This document shows positions 13,051 through 26,115 of a stretch of DNA of 64,000 nt, one piece after another; within the stretch, counting starts at the first letter, position 1; each line of letters starts with the position of its first letter. The position numbers and the translations under genes were made by a program. A model generated the notes under the pieces. It was not told the DNA's origin, did not search any database, and saw only the letters and a list, made by a program, of their open reading frames with translations. Source of the stretch: Symsagittifera roscoffensis (Eukaryota > Xenacoelomorpha > Acoela > Convolutidae); NCBI RefSeq assembly GCF_963678635.1, contig NC_087068.1:31250318-31314317 (forward strand), given 5' to 3'.

Positions 13051-16000
13051 AAGTACTGTGTCAACAAAAAAAGAACTCCTTAATCACTGGAGGCCGTGAT
13101 CTTGCTTTCTGACTTTTTAACTAAAGAGAACTAATAAATCACAAACAAATCAGGGGAATTTATGATCACTAATCAGACAGTATGATTTCAGCATCACTAA
13201 AAAAATCGAAATGGACCTTATTTAAGACAAAAACTAAGAAGAACTTGAAAGCGAGTAGTTTGATACTACTCTCAATCATGTTAGAAAAAGCAAAACCATT
13301 TATCATTTTTTAAAAATTAATCGACAAGAACTTTCCGATAAGTAAACAGACAGTATTAACTCAGCATTACTTTTTTGAGAACTCAAACATAACTCCAAAA
13401 GAACAAAAAAAACTGTGAGATTGAAAAACAAGAAAAATCCATCCGTGAATAGATTTATCATACTTTTGGACAGTGTAATTGTCAGGAACGACAATCAACC
13501 TGATACAAAAAATTTTGTTAAGCGAACTTTGGTGATTTATCAAAAAGTCGAGTTTCGGCATAAAATTTGACTGAAACAAGTTCAAATCTGATTCGAACAT
13601 TAAAGTCTAGAGAAAACAGAAAAAGCAAGCTGGTGTATGACAAAACAGATTGATCATGCTCTCAGGCAGTATAGATTTAACATCCCTCAGGGCCATTAAC
13701 TTTGAAAACAAAAATTCTTTCAGGGAATTTAAGGTCATTTAGCAAACAGTATAGCTCCAGCAAAACTTTTGAAAAAAGACTTCACATCTAAACTAAAATT
13801 GCAAGGAGCTGGAACAATCGGAATATCAAACAGGTCAATCAGTGATTAATGAGATCATGTTCTCAGACAGTGTAAATATAACATCACAAAGAACTAATAA
13901 TTCTTCAAATCTGCAAAATACGACAAAACCTACTGAAAGTATATTCTAAAAACTGAAAGTACTGTGTCAACAAGAAAAGAACTCATTAATCACTGCAGGC
14001 CGCGATCTTGCTTTCCAACTAAGTAGAACTAATATAAATCACAAACAAATCAGAAGAATTTATGATCACTAATCAGACAGTATGATTTCAGCATCACTAA
14101 AAAAATCGAAAGGGACCTAAATTAAGACAAAAACTAAGAAGAACTTGAAAGCGAGTAGTTTGATACTAATCTCAATCATGTTAGAAAATTAAAAACCAAT
14201 TATCGTTTTATTTAAATCAATCGAAAAGATTTTTTCGATAAGTAAACAGACAGTAATAACTCAGAATTACTTTTTTGAGAACTCAAACACAACTCCAAAT
14301 GAACAAAAAAAAACTGTGAGATCAAAAAAACAAGCAAAATCCATCCTTGAACAGATTTATCATGCTTTTAGACAAGGTAAATTTAAACAGGAACGACAAT
14401 CAACTCTGATACCAACAATTTTGTTAAGCGAACTTTGGTGATTTATCAAAAAGTGGAGTTTCAGCATAAAATTTGACAGAAACAAATTCAAATCTGATTC
14501 GAAAACTTAAGTCTAGAGAAAGCAGAAATAGCAAGCTGGTATATCACAAAACAGATTGATCATGCTCTCAGGCAGTATAGATTTAACATCACGCACTGCC
14601 ATTAACTTTGAAAACAAAAACTCTTTCAGGGAGCTTAAGGTCATTTAGCAAACAGTATAGCTTCAGCAAAACTTTTGAAACAAGACTTCACATCTAAACT
14701 AAAGTTTCAAGGAACTGGAATAATCTGAATATCAAACCGATCAAGCAATGATTATTGTGATCAAGTTCTCAGACAGTGTAGATATAACATCACAAAGAAC
14801 TAATAATTCTTCAAATCTGCAAAACACGACATACCTACTCAAAGTATATTCTAAAAACTGAAAGTACTGTGTCAACAAGAAAAGAACTCATTAATCACTG
14901 GAGGCCTTGATCCTGCTTTCCACTAAATAGAACTAAAAGAATTGACAAACAAATCGGGGGAATTTATGATCACTAATCAGACAGTATGATTTCGGCATCT
15001 CTAAAAAAAATCGAAAGGGACCTTATTCAAAACAAAATTTTTTTGAGACAAAAACTAAGAAGAACTTGAAAGCGAGTAGTTTGATACCTATCTCAATCAT
15101 ATTAGAAAAGTCAAAACCAAATATCATTTTATTTAAATTAATCGACAAGAACTTTCCGCTAAGTAAACAGACAGTATTAACTCAGCATTACTTTTTTGAG
15201 AACTCAAACACAACTCCTAAGAACAAAAAAAACTATGAGATTGAAAAACAAGAAAAATCCATCCTTGATTAGATTTATCAAGCTTTTAGACCGTGTAATT
15301 ATCATGAGTGACAATCATCTCTGATACAAACAATTTTGTTAAGCGATCTTTGGTGATTTATCAAAAAGTCGAGTTTCAGCATAAAATTTGACAGAAACAA
15401 ATTCAAATCTGATTCGAAAACTAAAGTCTAGAGAAAACAGAAATAGCAAGCTGGTATATCACAAAACAGATTGATCATGCTCTCAGGCAGTATAGATTTA
15501 ACATCACGCAGTGCCATTAACTTTGAAAACAAAAACTCTTTCTGGGAGCTTAAGGTCATTTAGCAAACAGTATAGCTTCAGCAAAACTTTTGAAACAAGA
15601 CTTCACATCTAAACTAAAGTTTCAAGAACTGGAATAATCTGAATATCAAACCGATCAATCAATGATTATTGTGATCATGTTCTCAGACAGTGTAGATATA
15701 ACATCACAAAGAACTAATAATTCTTCAAATCTGCAAAATACGACAAAACCTACTGAAAGTATATTCTAAAAACTGGAAGCACTGTGTCAACAAGAAAAGA
15801 ACTCATTAATCACTGCAGGCCGTGATCTTGCTTTCCAACTTTTCAGCTAAATAGAACTAATAGAAAACACAAACAAATCAGGGGAATTTATGATCACTAA
15901 TCAGACAGTATGATTTAAGCATCACTAAAAAAATCGAAAGGGACCTAATTTAAGACAAAAACTGAGAAGAATTTGAAAGCGAGTAGTTTGATACTACTCT

Positions 16001-17450
16001 CAATCATGTTAGAAAAAGCAAAACCATTTATCATTTTATTTAAATTAATCGACAAGAACTTTCCGATAAGTAAACAGACAGTATTAACTCAGCATTACTT
16101 TTTTGAGAACTCAAACACAACTCCAAAAGAACAAAAGAACTGAGTGAAAAACAAGAAAAACCCATCCTTGATTAGATTGATCATGCTTTTAGACAGTATG
16201 ATTGTCAGGAACGACAATCAACTCTGATACAAACAATTTTGTTAAGCGAACTTGGGTGATTTATCATAAAGTCGAGTTTCAGCATAAAATTTGACAGAAA
16301 CAAATTCAAATCTGATTCGAAAACTAAAGTCTAGAGAAAACAGAAATGGCATTCTGGTATATCACAAAACAGATTGATCATGCTCTCAGGCAGTATAGAT
16401 TTAACATCACGAAGCAACGTCAACTTTGAAAACAAAAAAAAATCGTTCAGGTAACTTCAGTTCATTTAGCAAGCAGTATAGCTTCAGTAAAACTTTTGAA
16501 AAAAGAATTCACACCTAAACTTAAGTTTCAGCGAGCTGAAAAATCTGACCAACAAACCAGTCATTCAGTGATTAATGTGATTATGTTCTCAGACAGTGTA
16601 GATATAACATCACAAAGAATTAATAATTCTTCAAATTTGCAAAATACGAGAAAAACCTACTCAAAGTATATTCTAAAAACTGAATATACTGTGTCAACAA
16701 GAAAAGAACTCATTAATCACTGGAGGCCTTGATCCTGCTTTCCGAATTCTTAACAAAATAGAAATAAGAGAATTGACAAACAAATCAGGTGAACTTATGA
16801 TCACTAATCAGACAGTATGAGTACGCCGAAAACTAAGTAAAACTTGAAAGCGAGTAGTTCGATACTAATCAAGCACTATATATACATCAAAAACAACTAT
16901 CAAAATAGTTAAGTCAATCGAGAAGAAACTTCAAAGTAAACAGACAGTAAGAACTCAGTATGATTTCATCATGACTAAAAAAATTCGAAGACCTAAAATT
17001 TAAAACAAAACTTTCAAAAGCCAATAACTAAGTAGAAAATGAAAGCGAGTACTTTGATACTAGTCTCGAGCACAATATATAAATCTAAAACAATTATTAT
17101 TTATTAAATCAATCGAAAAGCAATATCTCAGAAGTAAACAGGCAGTAAGAACCCAGCATTATTTTCATGAGAACTCAAACTAAACTTCAGATGAACAAAT
17201 AAACGGAAATTGAAAGAACAAGAAAAATCTATCCTTGAATAGATTGATCATGCTTTCAGACAATGTAAATATAACATCAGAAACGACAATTAACTCTGAA
17301 TACAAACAATTTTGCTCACGGAAGTTTTGGTGATTTATCGAACAGTACATTTTCAGCATTAATTTTGACAAAAACAACTTCAACTCTAGCTTGAAAACTA
17401 AATAGTTTAGAGAAAACAGGAACAAAAAACCATTAATCAGAAAACAGATT

Positions 17451-19650
17451 GATGATGCTCTCAGGCAGTATAGACTTAACATCACGAAGCAACGTCAACT
17501 TTGAAAACAAAAAAAAACTCGTTCAGGGAACTTCAGTTCATTTAGCAAGCAGTATAGCTTCAGTAAAACTTTTGAAAAAAGAATTCACACCTAAACTTAA
17601 GTTTCAGCGAGCTGGAAAATCTGACCAACAAACCAGTCATTCAGTGATTAATGTGATTATGTTCTCAGACAGTGTAGATATAACATCACGAAGGACCAAT
17701 AATTCTTAAAATCTGCAAAATTAATCACTGGAGGCTTTGATCCTACTCTCCGACTTACCAAGTAAATAGAACTAATAGAACATCAGGAACGACAATCAAC
17801 TCTGAATACAAACATTATTGTTCACGGAAGTTTTCGTGATTTATCAAACAGTATAGCTTTGACCAAAACGACTTCAACTTTAATTTGAAAACTTAATAGT
17901 CTAGACAAAACAGAAACAAAACACCGTTATATTAGAAAACAGTTTGATGATGCTCTCAGGCAGTAAAGATTTAACATCACGGAAGAACATCAAAACTTCG
18001 ACAAAACCTATCCAAAACAAACTCTGAAAACTGAAAATACTGTGTGAACGAGAAAAAAAAACAATTAATCACTGGACACTTTGTTCCTGCTCTCCGACTT
18101 AAAAACTGAATAGAACAAAAAGAATTCACAAACAAATCAGGAGAGCTTATGACCGCTAATCAGACAATATAATTTCAGCATCACTATGAAAAATTCAAAA
18201 AAGACCTAAAAACTTTAAGTTAAACTTCCAAAAGCCAATAATTATGTAGATCTTGAAAGCGAGTAGTTTGATACTGCTCTCAAGCATAGTAGACAAATCG
18301 AAAACAAGTATCAATTTTTTAAAATCAACCGAGAAGAACTTTCCTATAAGTAAACAGACAGTAAGAACTACGCCTTACTTTCAGGAGAATTCAAACTAAA
18401 CTTCAAAAGAACAAAAAAAAATTGTGAGATTTAAAACAAAAACAGAAAAATCAATCGTTGAATAGATTGATCACGCTTTAACAAGAGGCAAATATAACAT
18501 GACGAGGACAATCAACTCTGAAAACAAACAATTTTGTCCAAGGACTTTTGCTCATTTAGCACACAACATAGTTTCAGCATAAAATTTGACAAAAACAACT
18601 GCAACTCTAATTTGAAAACTAAATAATCAAGAGAAAACAGATATGTAAACAGACAGTAAAAAATACGCATTATTTTCATGAGAACTCAAACTAAACTTCA
18701 GAAGAATAAGAAAAAAATTGTGAGATTTAAAAAAAAACAAGAAGATTCAATCGTTGAATAGATTGATCACGCTTTAACAAGAGGCAAATATAACATGACG
18801 AGTACAATAAACTCTGAAAACAAAAAATTTTGTTCAGGGAACTTTTGCTCATTTAGCAAACAGTATAGTTTCAGCATAAAATTTGACAAAAAACAACTGC
18901 AACTCTAATTTGAGAACTAAATAATCAAGAGAAAACAGATATGTAAACAGACAGTAAGAAATACGCATTACTTTCATGAGAACTCAAACTAAACTCAGCA
19001 TCACTAAGACAAAAACTCAGCATCACTTTCATGAGAACTCAAACAACACCTCAAAAAACCAGCCAATCAACAATAATTTTGATAATGCTCTCAGACAGTG
19101 TAGACATCACATCGCAAAAGAACATCGATTCTCGAAACAAATAAATTCATTCAGATAAGGTTTGGTCATTGAATATAATGGCTTCAGCTTTAAAATTCGC
19201 AAAAAAAGACTTCAAATACTATTTTAGAACCCAATGTTATGGAGGAACGAATATAACATCACGAAAAACTATCAATTATCAAAATCATCAGACCTTTTAC
19301 TAAAATAGACTCTAATTCTTATCTTAAATCTAATCTTAAGTCTTGAAAGAACTGGGTAAACAGGAGAAAAAAATAAATCACTGAAGACTTGGATCGTGCT
19401 CTCAGACTTTGAAGGTTAATTGAAAAAAAAAACCTGTCAAAAATCGAAAACAAATCAAAGAAATCTTCGATCACTAATGAGGCAGTATAATTTCAGCATC
19501 ATTTTGAAAAACCTCAAAAACTACCTAGAAAGTGAAAAAAAAATCATTGAAAAGCAAAAAAAATATGGTAAAATTGACGGCGAGTAGTTCGATTATGCTC
19601 TCAAACATGGTAGATAAAGCATCAAAAACCATTATCAATTCCTTAGAGTA
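17451..19650. repeat. Degenerate distal edge of the satellite
   Basis: Recognisable satellite blocks (CAGGCAGTATAGA, GATTGATCACGCTTTAACAAG, AGTAAACAGACAGTAAGAA) continue but with irregular spacing, many substitutions and partial duplications. For example the block at about 18410-18640 recurs at about 18700-18930. Such decay is usual where unequal exchange no longer homogenises units. Confidence 0.75.
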
Positions 19651-21791
19651 TGATTATTAACGTTCTTCAATCACTCGCTAAACAATGTGCATCATATCAA
19701 CCTCTCATCAAAAAAGAGCTAATCAGGTGGCATGATCATGGTTAAAGTCAAAAAAGTTTCTCTCCTTTAGTTGAAAACGTCACATCAGTCAGAGACAACA
19801 AACCTTTCAATTAACGATAATATTGCAGATGTTATCAAGAATTGCATCTGTGTATACAATTCAATCTTTCCTTTCCATATACTATGTACTGTTTTCGGAA
19901 AAATTTCAGATATTGGCACAAGAAATCGGATGACGGCTAGATCTTCAGGACACAAACTTTTCGCAACTTGCGTTAAAACCAAACAGCAATGCAATCCAGC
20001 AGACAAAAAATGAAAACAAGAGGCCAAAACGCAAAAAATTGATGAACAACTTTGAGCTATGGAGTTTGGAAAATTTGAATTTCTACGCCCTTTCCCCCTC
20101 GGAAACAAGGCATTTTTTTCCACTTCAACAGACGCAAAATTAGGTCAATATGCCGATAAAACATCAGCTGAACTAAAAAAACACATTCAACTACAATGGA
20201 AAATGCGTAAAGCACAAAAAGTAAAAATGATGTGGCAACAAAAATGAAAAAACAAAAGTAGACAGACAATAAGACGATAAATTTTTTGAAGTGAACGATT
20301 TCAAATCTAAAAAACAGACCAAGGTCGGATCTCAACTGAGGCCTTTAGCCATCCCAGGCAGGCGTAGGCGTTACATTGCCTCAAATGTACAGGAACAGCT
20401 AAGAAAATATATTTATCAATCAAGCTGTCAATTGTTTCAAAATATTTTGCAATACAAAATATTGAAAAGAAGAAGTCTTCTTTGTCAAAAAAGAAAGCTG
20501 AAAAAATAACCTGAGAAAGTTCAAAACACTATCTAACAAAAATTTCATACCTTTGCCTCGGACAATGTTCATCAACGGCCTTAACAACCATTGAGAAACA
20601 ATGACCGAGCGACAAAAAAGGCGACAAAATTTGGGTCAACACTCGTTAAGCCGAAAACGAAACTAGACAAAATGAAATAAAAAAATTAAAAAGTTTAATT
20701 TTTACGACCCATGCCTCCTGAAATTGATTAAAGCAATACATTCGCCATTGAAACTGCTCAACATACGCTGGCAAAGCCGCTATAACATACGCCGAACACG
20801 TTCAACCAAAACAAAATTAAATTTATTAAAAATTTGATTTGGTAAATTTACAAACTACAGAGCAACGTTCAATTTTAGTTAAAAAAATTGTTTGAAATCA
20901 ATATAAAAAATCAGTCTTGAAAAAGAACCACCTGAAAAGCTTACCGGATAATTTAAATAGCGTTTGAAAAAGGTGGAAAATCATCCGACAGAAATTAGGA
21001 CGAAAACCACAAATCCGAAAAGAATCGACATTTTTTCAATACTTATTTTTGAGAAACTTAATTATTATCCAAGATGAAGTTAAAAAAATTCATTTGAATT
21101 TTCAAGAAACTGAGCACGTCAGCCTTTAATTATGTCAGATCGTCGGCAGAAAGTGTAAGAAAGTTATTTATGGGAAAAAAAACTAGTTCCCGATTAAAGT
21201 CACTTGCTCTTGCAAATGAAACAATTAGCCAGATATGAATTGGAAAGAAACACATTCAGCCAAAATCAACATTAAGAATCGCTAACCACGCAACTGATAT
21301 TATGACTTCAGAAAACATATTTGAACGTTGATTGTATGTTGTTACTCTTGATGACGTTACTGCTTGATACTGATTGATAGACCACTTTTCTGATAGCAAA
21401 CAATTTATTGTGACTAACCTTTTTGATTTCCGATGTGTATAATTCATCCATTATCAAATCTAAAGATGAAGCATATGCAACGACATCTAAGGTATTTTTT
21501 CTTCGGAACGAAAATCACGGTATCTTAGTTGCATCACGCGTGTTTCACCATAACCGAATTAAAAAACTTGGGAGCTAAATTTAAAAGGGATCAGGTTTAA
21601 GACAATTAAATGATTATTAAAAGATCATCGATCACTAAAATACCGATGATCCTTAACCATTTGATAATCAGGAAAGATTAAAATTCATTAATCAAACTTT
21701 TTCAAGTTTTAAATTTGAGCCTTAATAAAATATAGAAAGGGTTTAGGGGTTTAAGGCATTAAGTCCAGCGCTGTAGTATGACACCTTTTTA
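19651..21791. other. AT-rich region without a recognised gene
   Basis: Only short, weak reading frames occur, such as about 20059-20247 and 20291-20509 on the plus strand, which are rich in Lys/Arg and match nothing I recognise. No repeat of the satellite or LTR element is evident except weak satellite-like words before about 19700. The region ends at the left border of the LTR element. Confidence 0.45.
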
Positions 21792-22710
21792 TGTGACATT
21801 CGACCAGAATGGCCAAAATGCAATCTCTGCAGAATTCGAATTTTTAGCAGCGAGCCTTCCGGATTGGTGGTTATTAAGAACTAAGAACGTTATTGGAACG
21901 ATTGGCCAGACGGTGAGGGCTGGAATATTCTGGTATTTTTAAATTTCAAAAATTCGAATTATGACGTCATATTTCTGAGAAGCGTCAGAAACGGCCATTT
22001 TGGCTAAAACAAGAAAGAAAAACAGAACAACATTAGCTGCGCTAACAACAACTACGAAATAGAGATTGGAAAACGACAACGAGTTGCAGGAATAGCAGTA
22101 AACACTCCGAGTTGCAACTATTGTGCCGCTACAATAGTTGCAAGGCCGTTGCGAACAACGGTGAAGGGTGAAAGACGGCCTTCCGGATTAAGAGGAAATC
22201 AGGATTAACGAGCTTGATCCAGCGGATTCATCAATCCGGAAGGGTAAAGGAACTGAAACTTTTATCCTGTTACATAAACTTTTAGCTTCCTGTCATGTCC
22301 TGACTTGAATTTAATTAACATCTAGATTCATTTTGATAAGGATGAGAAGCTAGGAGTTGGGGGAAAGGGTTGATCCATCTTCGATGGAGATGATGATTTT
22401 ATCTACTGAACAAAAACAATAGTAATATAATAAGTAGTAGCCCTGTTTTTAGGAGTGACCTCGTGGTCTGGGGATACTGAGACCCAGCCATGAGCTCACT
22501 ATTTCTGCAGGTAATCTAGTTAATTTGAGTGTTTTGACCGAAGCCGAAAGCAGTAACGTTTTTGTCGACCCGATGTTAGAAAGACCACCGAAAAGTACTG
22601 GCTTGGTAGAGACGGTGAAAAGCATGCAAAGCTCTGTTTAGACGTTAGCCAGTCGTCTTAAGACTTAGTTTTGTCTTCCGTCGATATGTATCTTCCGGGC
22701 GAATGTTACA
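21792..22710 (+). repeat. 5' LTR (919 bp)
   Basis: This is a direct copy of 44928-45847. It begins TGTGACATTC and ends GAATGTTACA, giving near-perfect 10-bp terminal inverted repeats with the usual TG...CA. Against the 3' LTR I count nine substitutions and one single-base indel. It carries two hairpins at 22112-22161 and copies of the CCGGAAGG motif in both orientations at 21855-21865, 22179-22189 and 22233-22245. I do not see a clear TATA box or AATAAA, so the U3/R/U5 limits are not assigned. Confidence 0.97.
22112..22161 (+). other. Two consecutive perfect hairpins in the LTR
   Basis: The first has perfect 13-bp arms, TTGCAACTATTGT at 22112-22124 and ACAATAGTTGCAA at 22131-22143, with loop GCCGCT. 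The second has arms CCGTTG at 22146-22151 and CAACGG at 22156-22161, with loop CGAA. Both are unchanged in the 3' LTR. If transcribed they would form a compact structured RNA element of the kind found near dimerisation, packaging or polyadenylation signals; that role is inferred. Confidence 0.7.
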
Positions 22711-22722
22711 TAGATGTTTTTA

Positions 22723-22737
22723 TGGCGCTCCTGTGTG
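22723..22737 (+). promoter_or_regulatory. Candidate primer binding site
   Basis: TGGCGCTCC begins 12 nt after the 5' LTR. TGG followed by tRNA-acceptor-like sequence is the form expected of a minus-strand primer site, and would pair with a tRNA ending GGAGCGCCA. I cannot name the tRNA, and the distance from the LTR is longer than usual, so this is tentative. Confidence 0.35.
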
Positions 22738-23208
22738 TTATTCTTTTTTAACATCATGACCGGCAGAACCGTTGACGAGCGCTCCGCGCCGAGCGGATGC
22801 TCACATTAACGCCCTTAATAGGCCTAAACCGCCGGGGCGGAAGGTTAGTTCGGAACGCGGAAGCCTTCCGGATTACCGTGAATAGCTTTTTAACTTAGTT
22901 AAGACCAAAAATTCACAAAAAGATATATATAAAACCAAACAAAAAGTAGTATAGTACCCAAGAAAAACAAAAAACATAAAAAATAACCGAAAAAACCAAA
23001 AACAGTAAAAAAAAAAAGTAAAAAATCAGTAGAAATCATCCCCCCAGACAAGATGTGATCCGACCCCCCCGTTTGTTGTTGATAGATATATTGTTGTTGC
23101 AAGCATTTATATCAGTCAGGATCGTTACGATCAGTTTGTAGCCCGTTTGTGAGGCTTGTACTGTAGGGTTATTTGAGCATTTAAGCACGTTAATGATAAA
23201 TTGCGCTC

Positions 23209-24794
23209 AATCCGGAAGGGTCAGCTGATTTGTGCTCAATTCGGAGGGGTCTTGGGAAGACTGATCCGGCAAGCAGTACAAGGAGCAACAGGAAGGGGCT
23301 CAACGACAACAACAATCGACTGTTGGGTATCGTTAACAAGTTTTGTATCCCTTTTGGTACAAAAATTAAGATAGTAATCTGTGGGGGGCTCGACAGTGCT
23401 GCACTGTAGTGACCCTTCACCGAACTGCGAATATCCGAGTTAAGCACCTTAATTCGGATATTAAACAAACCCGGAGGGGTATAGTATTACTAATATTATT
23501 AATTATATAGCCTATATTAATAGTCTTATATCGTATTTCAGTCAAAAACAACGAAAACAGACCGGTTTTTAGGGTCAAAATAGCGATATTTTGATACCCC
23601 CACAAGTCGCAATTTTTGAAATATCGATATTTTTGAAACGGAAAAAAGCGCTAAGTTAGTGTGTTACGTCGTAACTGCACTACCATAATAGATAGAACCG
23701 GTTAAGTTTAGTTCGAAAGTGGTTGGAACTATTTTGGTACCGAAACCGAAATTTCGTGATTTTTGAGAAAACGAAACACTATAAATTTAGAAAATTTTTT
23801 GAAATTTTTGAGTTACGACAATAAAAATAGTTGTTCGGACAACGTCCACTAGTGAATCTACAAGTTTTAAAACCCGCTACCCGAAAACCTTCCGGGTTGC
23901 AGAGAAATCGAACTTAACGTGTTTGATTTGGTGGATTCATCAATCCGGAGGGGTACAGGTAGCACAGTTTTTCGCAAATTTCTTCTACAAAAGCGTTTTA
24001 GATCGGGTCTTTTGCATTGAACTAGAAGAGTATAGGCCTTTTGAGCTCAGATCAATAAATTTTAGGTCGAAAGGACCAGATTTGCGGAAAAAGTTAGGCG
24101 GAACCTATAAGAGAAAAAATTTTTTGAGTTTGGAAAAAAGACGTTTTGGTTAATAACTTTGGAACTACTGGGCATATCGAGTTGATCTTGATACCAATAG
24201 ATCAGAAATTAGCTGAGCTTACTGATAGGGACAAAAGTTTTCCGGAAAAATAAGCGTGAAAATTTTTTGAGATTGTTTTTAGCAAATTCACCAATTAGGA
24301 AGGGTAGACCCTTCACGTTTTATAAATTTCTTTTAGAAAAGCCCTAATACCCCTCCCAAAAGGTAATAGCGGTTGAATAAAGTAACTTTAGGCTGTTCTA
24401 GACGAAAAGTGAAGGCTAAAGGCACATCAAAACCTTAATCGAGCCGAAGTTAGGCAAGCGACAGGACCCTTCACCGTTCGTGTGAATTGTCAAGGAAGAG
24501 GCTTAACTTCAATCCGGAAGGGTCTAGGAAAGTAGTACATACCCTTCCTAGTTAATTGAAAAAGCAAAGTTGCATCGGAGAACGTATCCGGAGGGGTATA
24601 GGTTGAAAGAAGGAAATCTCCGAAAAGCTAATTTTACGCAACCGGAGGGCTCCCAATCCGGAGGGGTCAAAAATTTTTTCAAGTTAGGAGGGGTCCGAAT
24701 CCGGAGGGTTTTATAGTTGCTAATTCGGAGGGGTCCAAATAGTTGCTAATTCTGCCAGTCCGGAAGGGTCCTATTTGAGCCAATCCGGAGGGGT
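23209..24794 (+). repeat. Leader array of AATCCGGAGGGGT-like motifs
   Basis: Copies lie at about 23209, 23239, 23470, 23942, 24293 (AATTAGGAAGGGT), 24511, 24586, 24641, 24655, 24683, 24698, 24722, 24757 and 24782. The consensus is AATCCGGARGGGT. They cluster most densely at 24586-24794. Reverse copies (CCTTCCGGATT or similar) occur at 22864 and 23888. The motif also occurs in the LTRs, and the stretch around 23888-23954 resembles the LTR stretch 22179-22245, which suggests duplication of LTR material. None occur in the coding part. The array resembles in layout the cluster of insulator-protein sites in the Drosophila gypsy leader, but no binding protein is known here. Confidence 0.8.
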
Positions 24795-25722
24795 ATTATT
24801 TTATTAACGGACTTAAGTAGACGGAAGAAAGATTAAGGTGAGAGGTATTAGGTTAATAGCACACAGGCTAGCTATCAGTGATTGCACTGGTAACTTGCCT
24901 TTCAATAAGAACCAGACCAAAACAAAACAGGTCCGAACTCGGATATTCGCGACACTAAGTCTAAATTAAAAAGAGCGTGATTCATTGGTGTGGATTGTAA
25001 CATAATACGTTTTTGGGAAAAGTGACTGCCCTGAGGATTTTAGTAGGTCTAGCTCGGGCAGTCCGAAGGCAGATAGGTATTACAGTACTCGGTTGGTGCA
25101 ATAGACGCCCACTTGAGAAAATTACTGCCTTCAAAGTTTTGTCTGTTTGATGCAGCACCGAGCAGGGAAAGCTTTTTCTTTAAAAGACAGGTTCGAATAT
25201 TGTACTGCGACCGACTAAGAGTACATTACACATAAGTTTTTTCATAGAGGTATTCATATTCTGACATTACATATATATATTTTGTTTTTTGATTTTAAAT
25301 CAACATAAACTCTGCTTGATTGGGTAGTGAGTACACTTTCTTTTAAATTGACTGATAACATCATATTGTGCTAGTTTTCAAATCTTACCACCGATAATCG
25401 GTTAGTGTGAATAAATTTTATACAAACTGTACTCTGATAACATACAGGGATTCGTGGTCACTATTTAATAGAATCTTGTGAAAATTATTGTATTGTGTCT
25501 TTATTATTGTTAATAAAACTATAAGGTCTCTAGCAATCGAGTGAAGTATAGGCATTAAAAAGTGACAAATAGAGAATGAGTCTAGACAAGTCAAGGATAC
25601 CAAAACGAGGTAATAGCTCTAGGAAATTCATACCTGAAAAGCAAAGAAAAACGATGACCAATCCTTTTGTGGATTGGATCAAGTGATCCCGGTCCGACAA
25701 AGGGGAGACGGTTTCAGGCAGA
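24795..25722 (+). other. Distal 5' leader before gag
   Basis: Untranslated leader without the CCGGAGG motif array and without a long plus-strand frame. It includes a short TATATATA run near 25270. A possible splice donor, CGAG followed by GTAATAG, lies at about 25609. I see no other clear signal. Confidence 0.5.
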
Positions 25723-26115
25723 ATGGTTGAAACGAGAAGTCAGAAGACCTCAGAAGAGCGAAAAGAACTGTTAGAAGTGGAGGTCAACACAGACCATGCC
25801 ATGAACGACAACCAGGAAGTACATGGACTGGAAGGGAGAGGCAGAAGGCTGGCGAGTGAATCTACTCCGGTAGAACAAGGCCATGATTTTGCCACTTCCA
25901 CCGGGACATTGGATCGAGATGAGATGTCGGAACTGTCCGACATCTCAACTGAAGTAGCGGCGACGAGAAGATCTCCGACAGACAACACTATGATGGCAGG
26001 CGGAACTGGGAAACAAACAACGTCATCATCGTTCTCAGAAAGAATGAAGAACACCTTCGGAAACATCTTTCCATTCACCATGGGAGGAGGCACAGGGAAC
26101 GAAGTTGAAACCTAG
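25723..26115 (+). CDS. gag: gag N-terminal segment, ended by in-frame TAG
   Basis: Starts at the first ATG of the gag frame (MVETRSQKTSEERKELL) and runs 130 codons to TAG at 26113-26115. The protein is hydrophilic, rich in Ser/Thr and acidic residues, with no recognised domain. After the TAG the same frame continues open through 26116-27003, so this is the N-terminus of one longer gag frame. The stop may be a nonsense mutation or a leaky stop. Its acidic downstream sequence (EEEDEEEQ) continues the same composition, which supports continuity. Confidence 0.7.
   Translation: MVETRSQKTSEERKELLEVEVNTDHAMNDNQEVHGLEGRGRRLASESTPVEQGHDFATSTGTLDRDEMSELSDISTEVAATRRSPTDNTMMAGGTGKQTTSSSFSERMKNTFGNIFPFTMGGGTGNEVET

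Larger units (their letters stand above)
1327..17450. repeat. Tandem satellite array, unit about 905-922 bp
   Basis: The landmark AGAAAACAGAAGTAGCAAG recurs at about 1327, 2247, 3158, 4079, 4998, 5918, 6696, 7619, 8541, 9976, 10888, 11794, 12703, 13611, 14518, 15432, 16335 and 17412. Most spacings are 903-923 bp. Early units are near 920 bp and later ones near 908 bp, and the two groups differ in sequence, for example AGAAGTAGCAAGCCTG versus AGAAATAGCAAGCTGG. Within each unit several related blocks share a TGATCATGYTCTCAGACAGT-like core, so the long unit probably grew from shorter subrepeats. Short reading frames in the units shift and break between copies, so I do not call genes. Confidence 0.92.

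Noticed and set aside
1881-15272. Repeated short plus-strand frames in the satellite, beginning like KASSLILVSI
   Set aside because: They recur only because the DNA repeats, mostly lack ATG starts, and are broken or shifted in many units.
1327-17450. CRISPR array
   Set aside because: Repeats are about 900 bp and contiguous, without unique spacers, and the sequence is eukaryotic.
20059-20509. Two small Lys/Arg-rich frames before the LTR element
   Set aside because: Short, in AT-rich DNA, no recognised family and no supporting start context.
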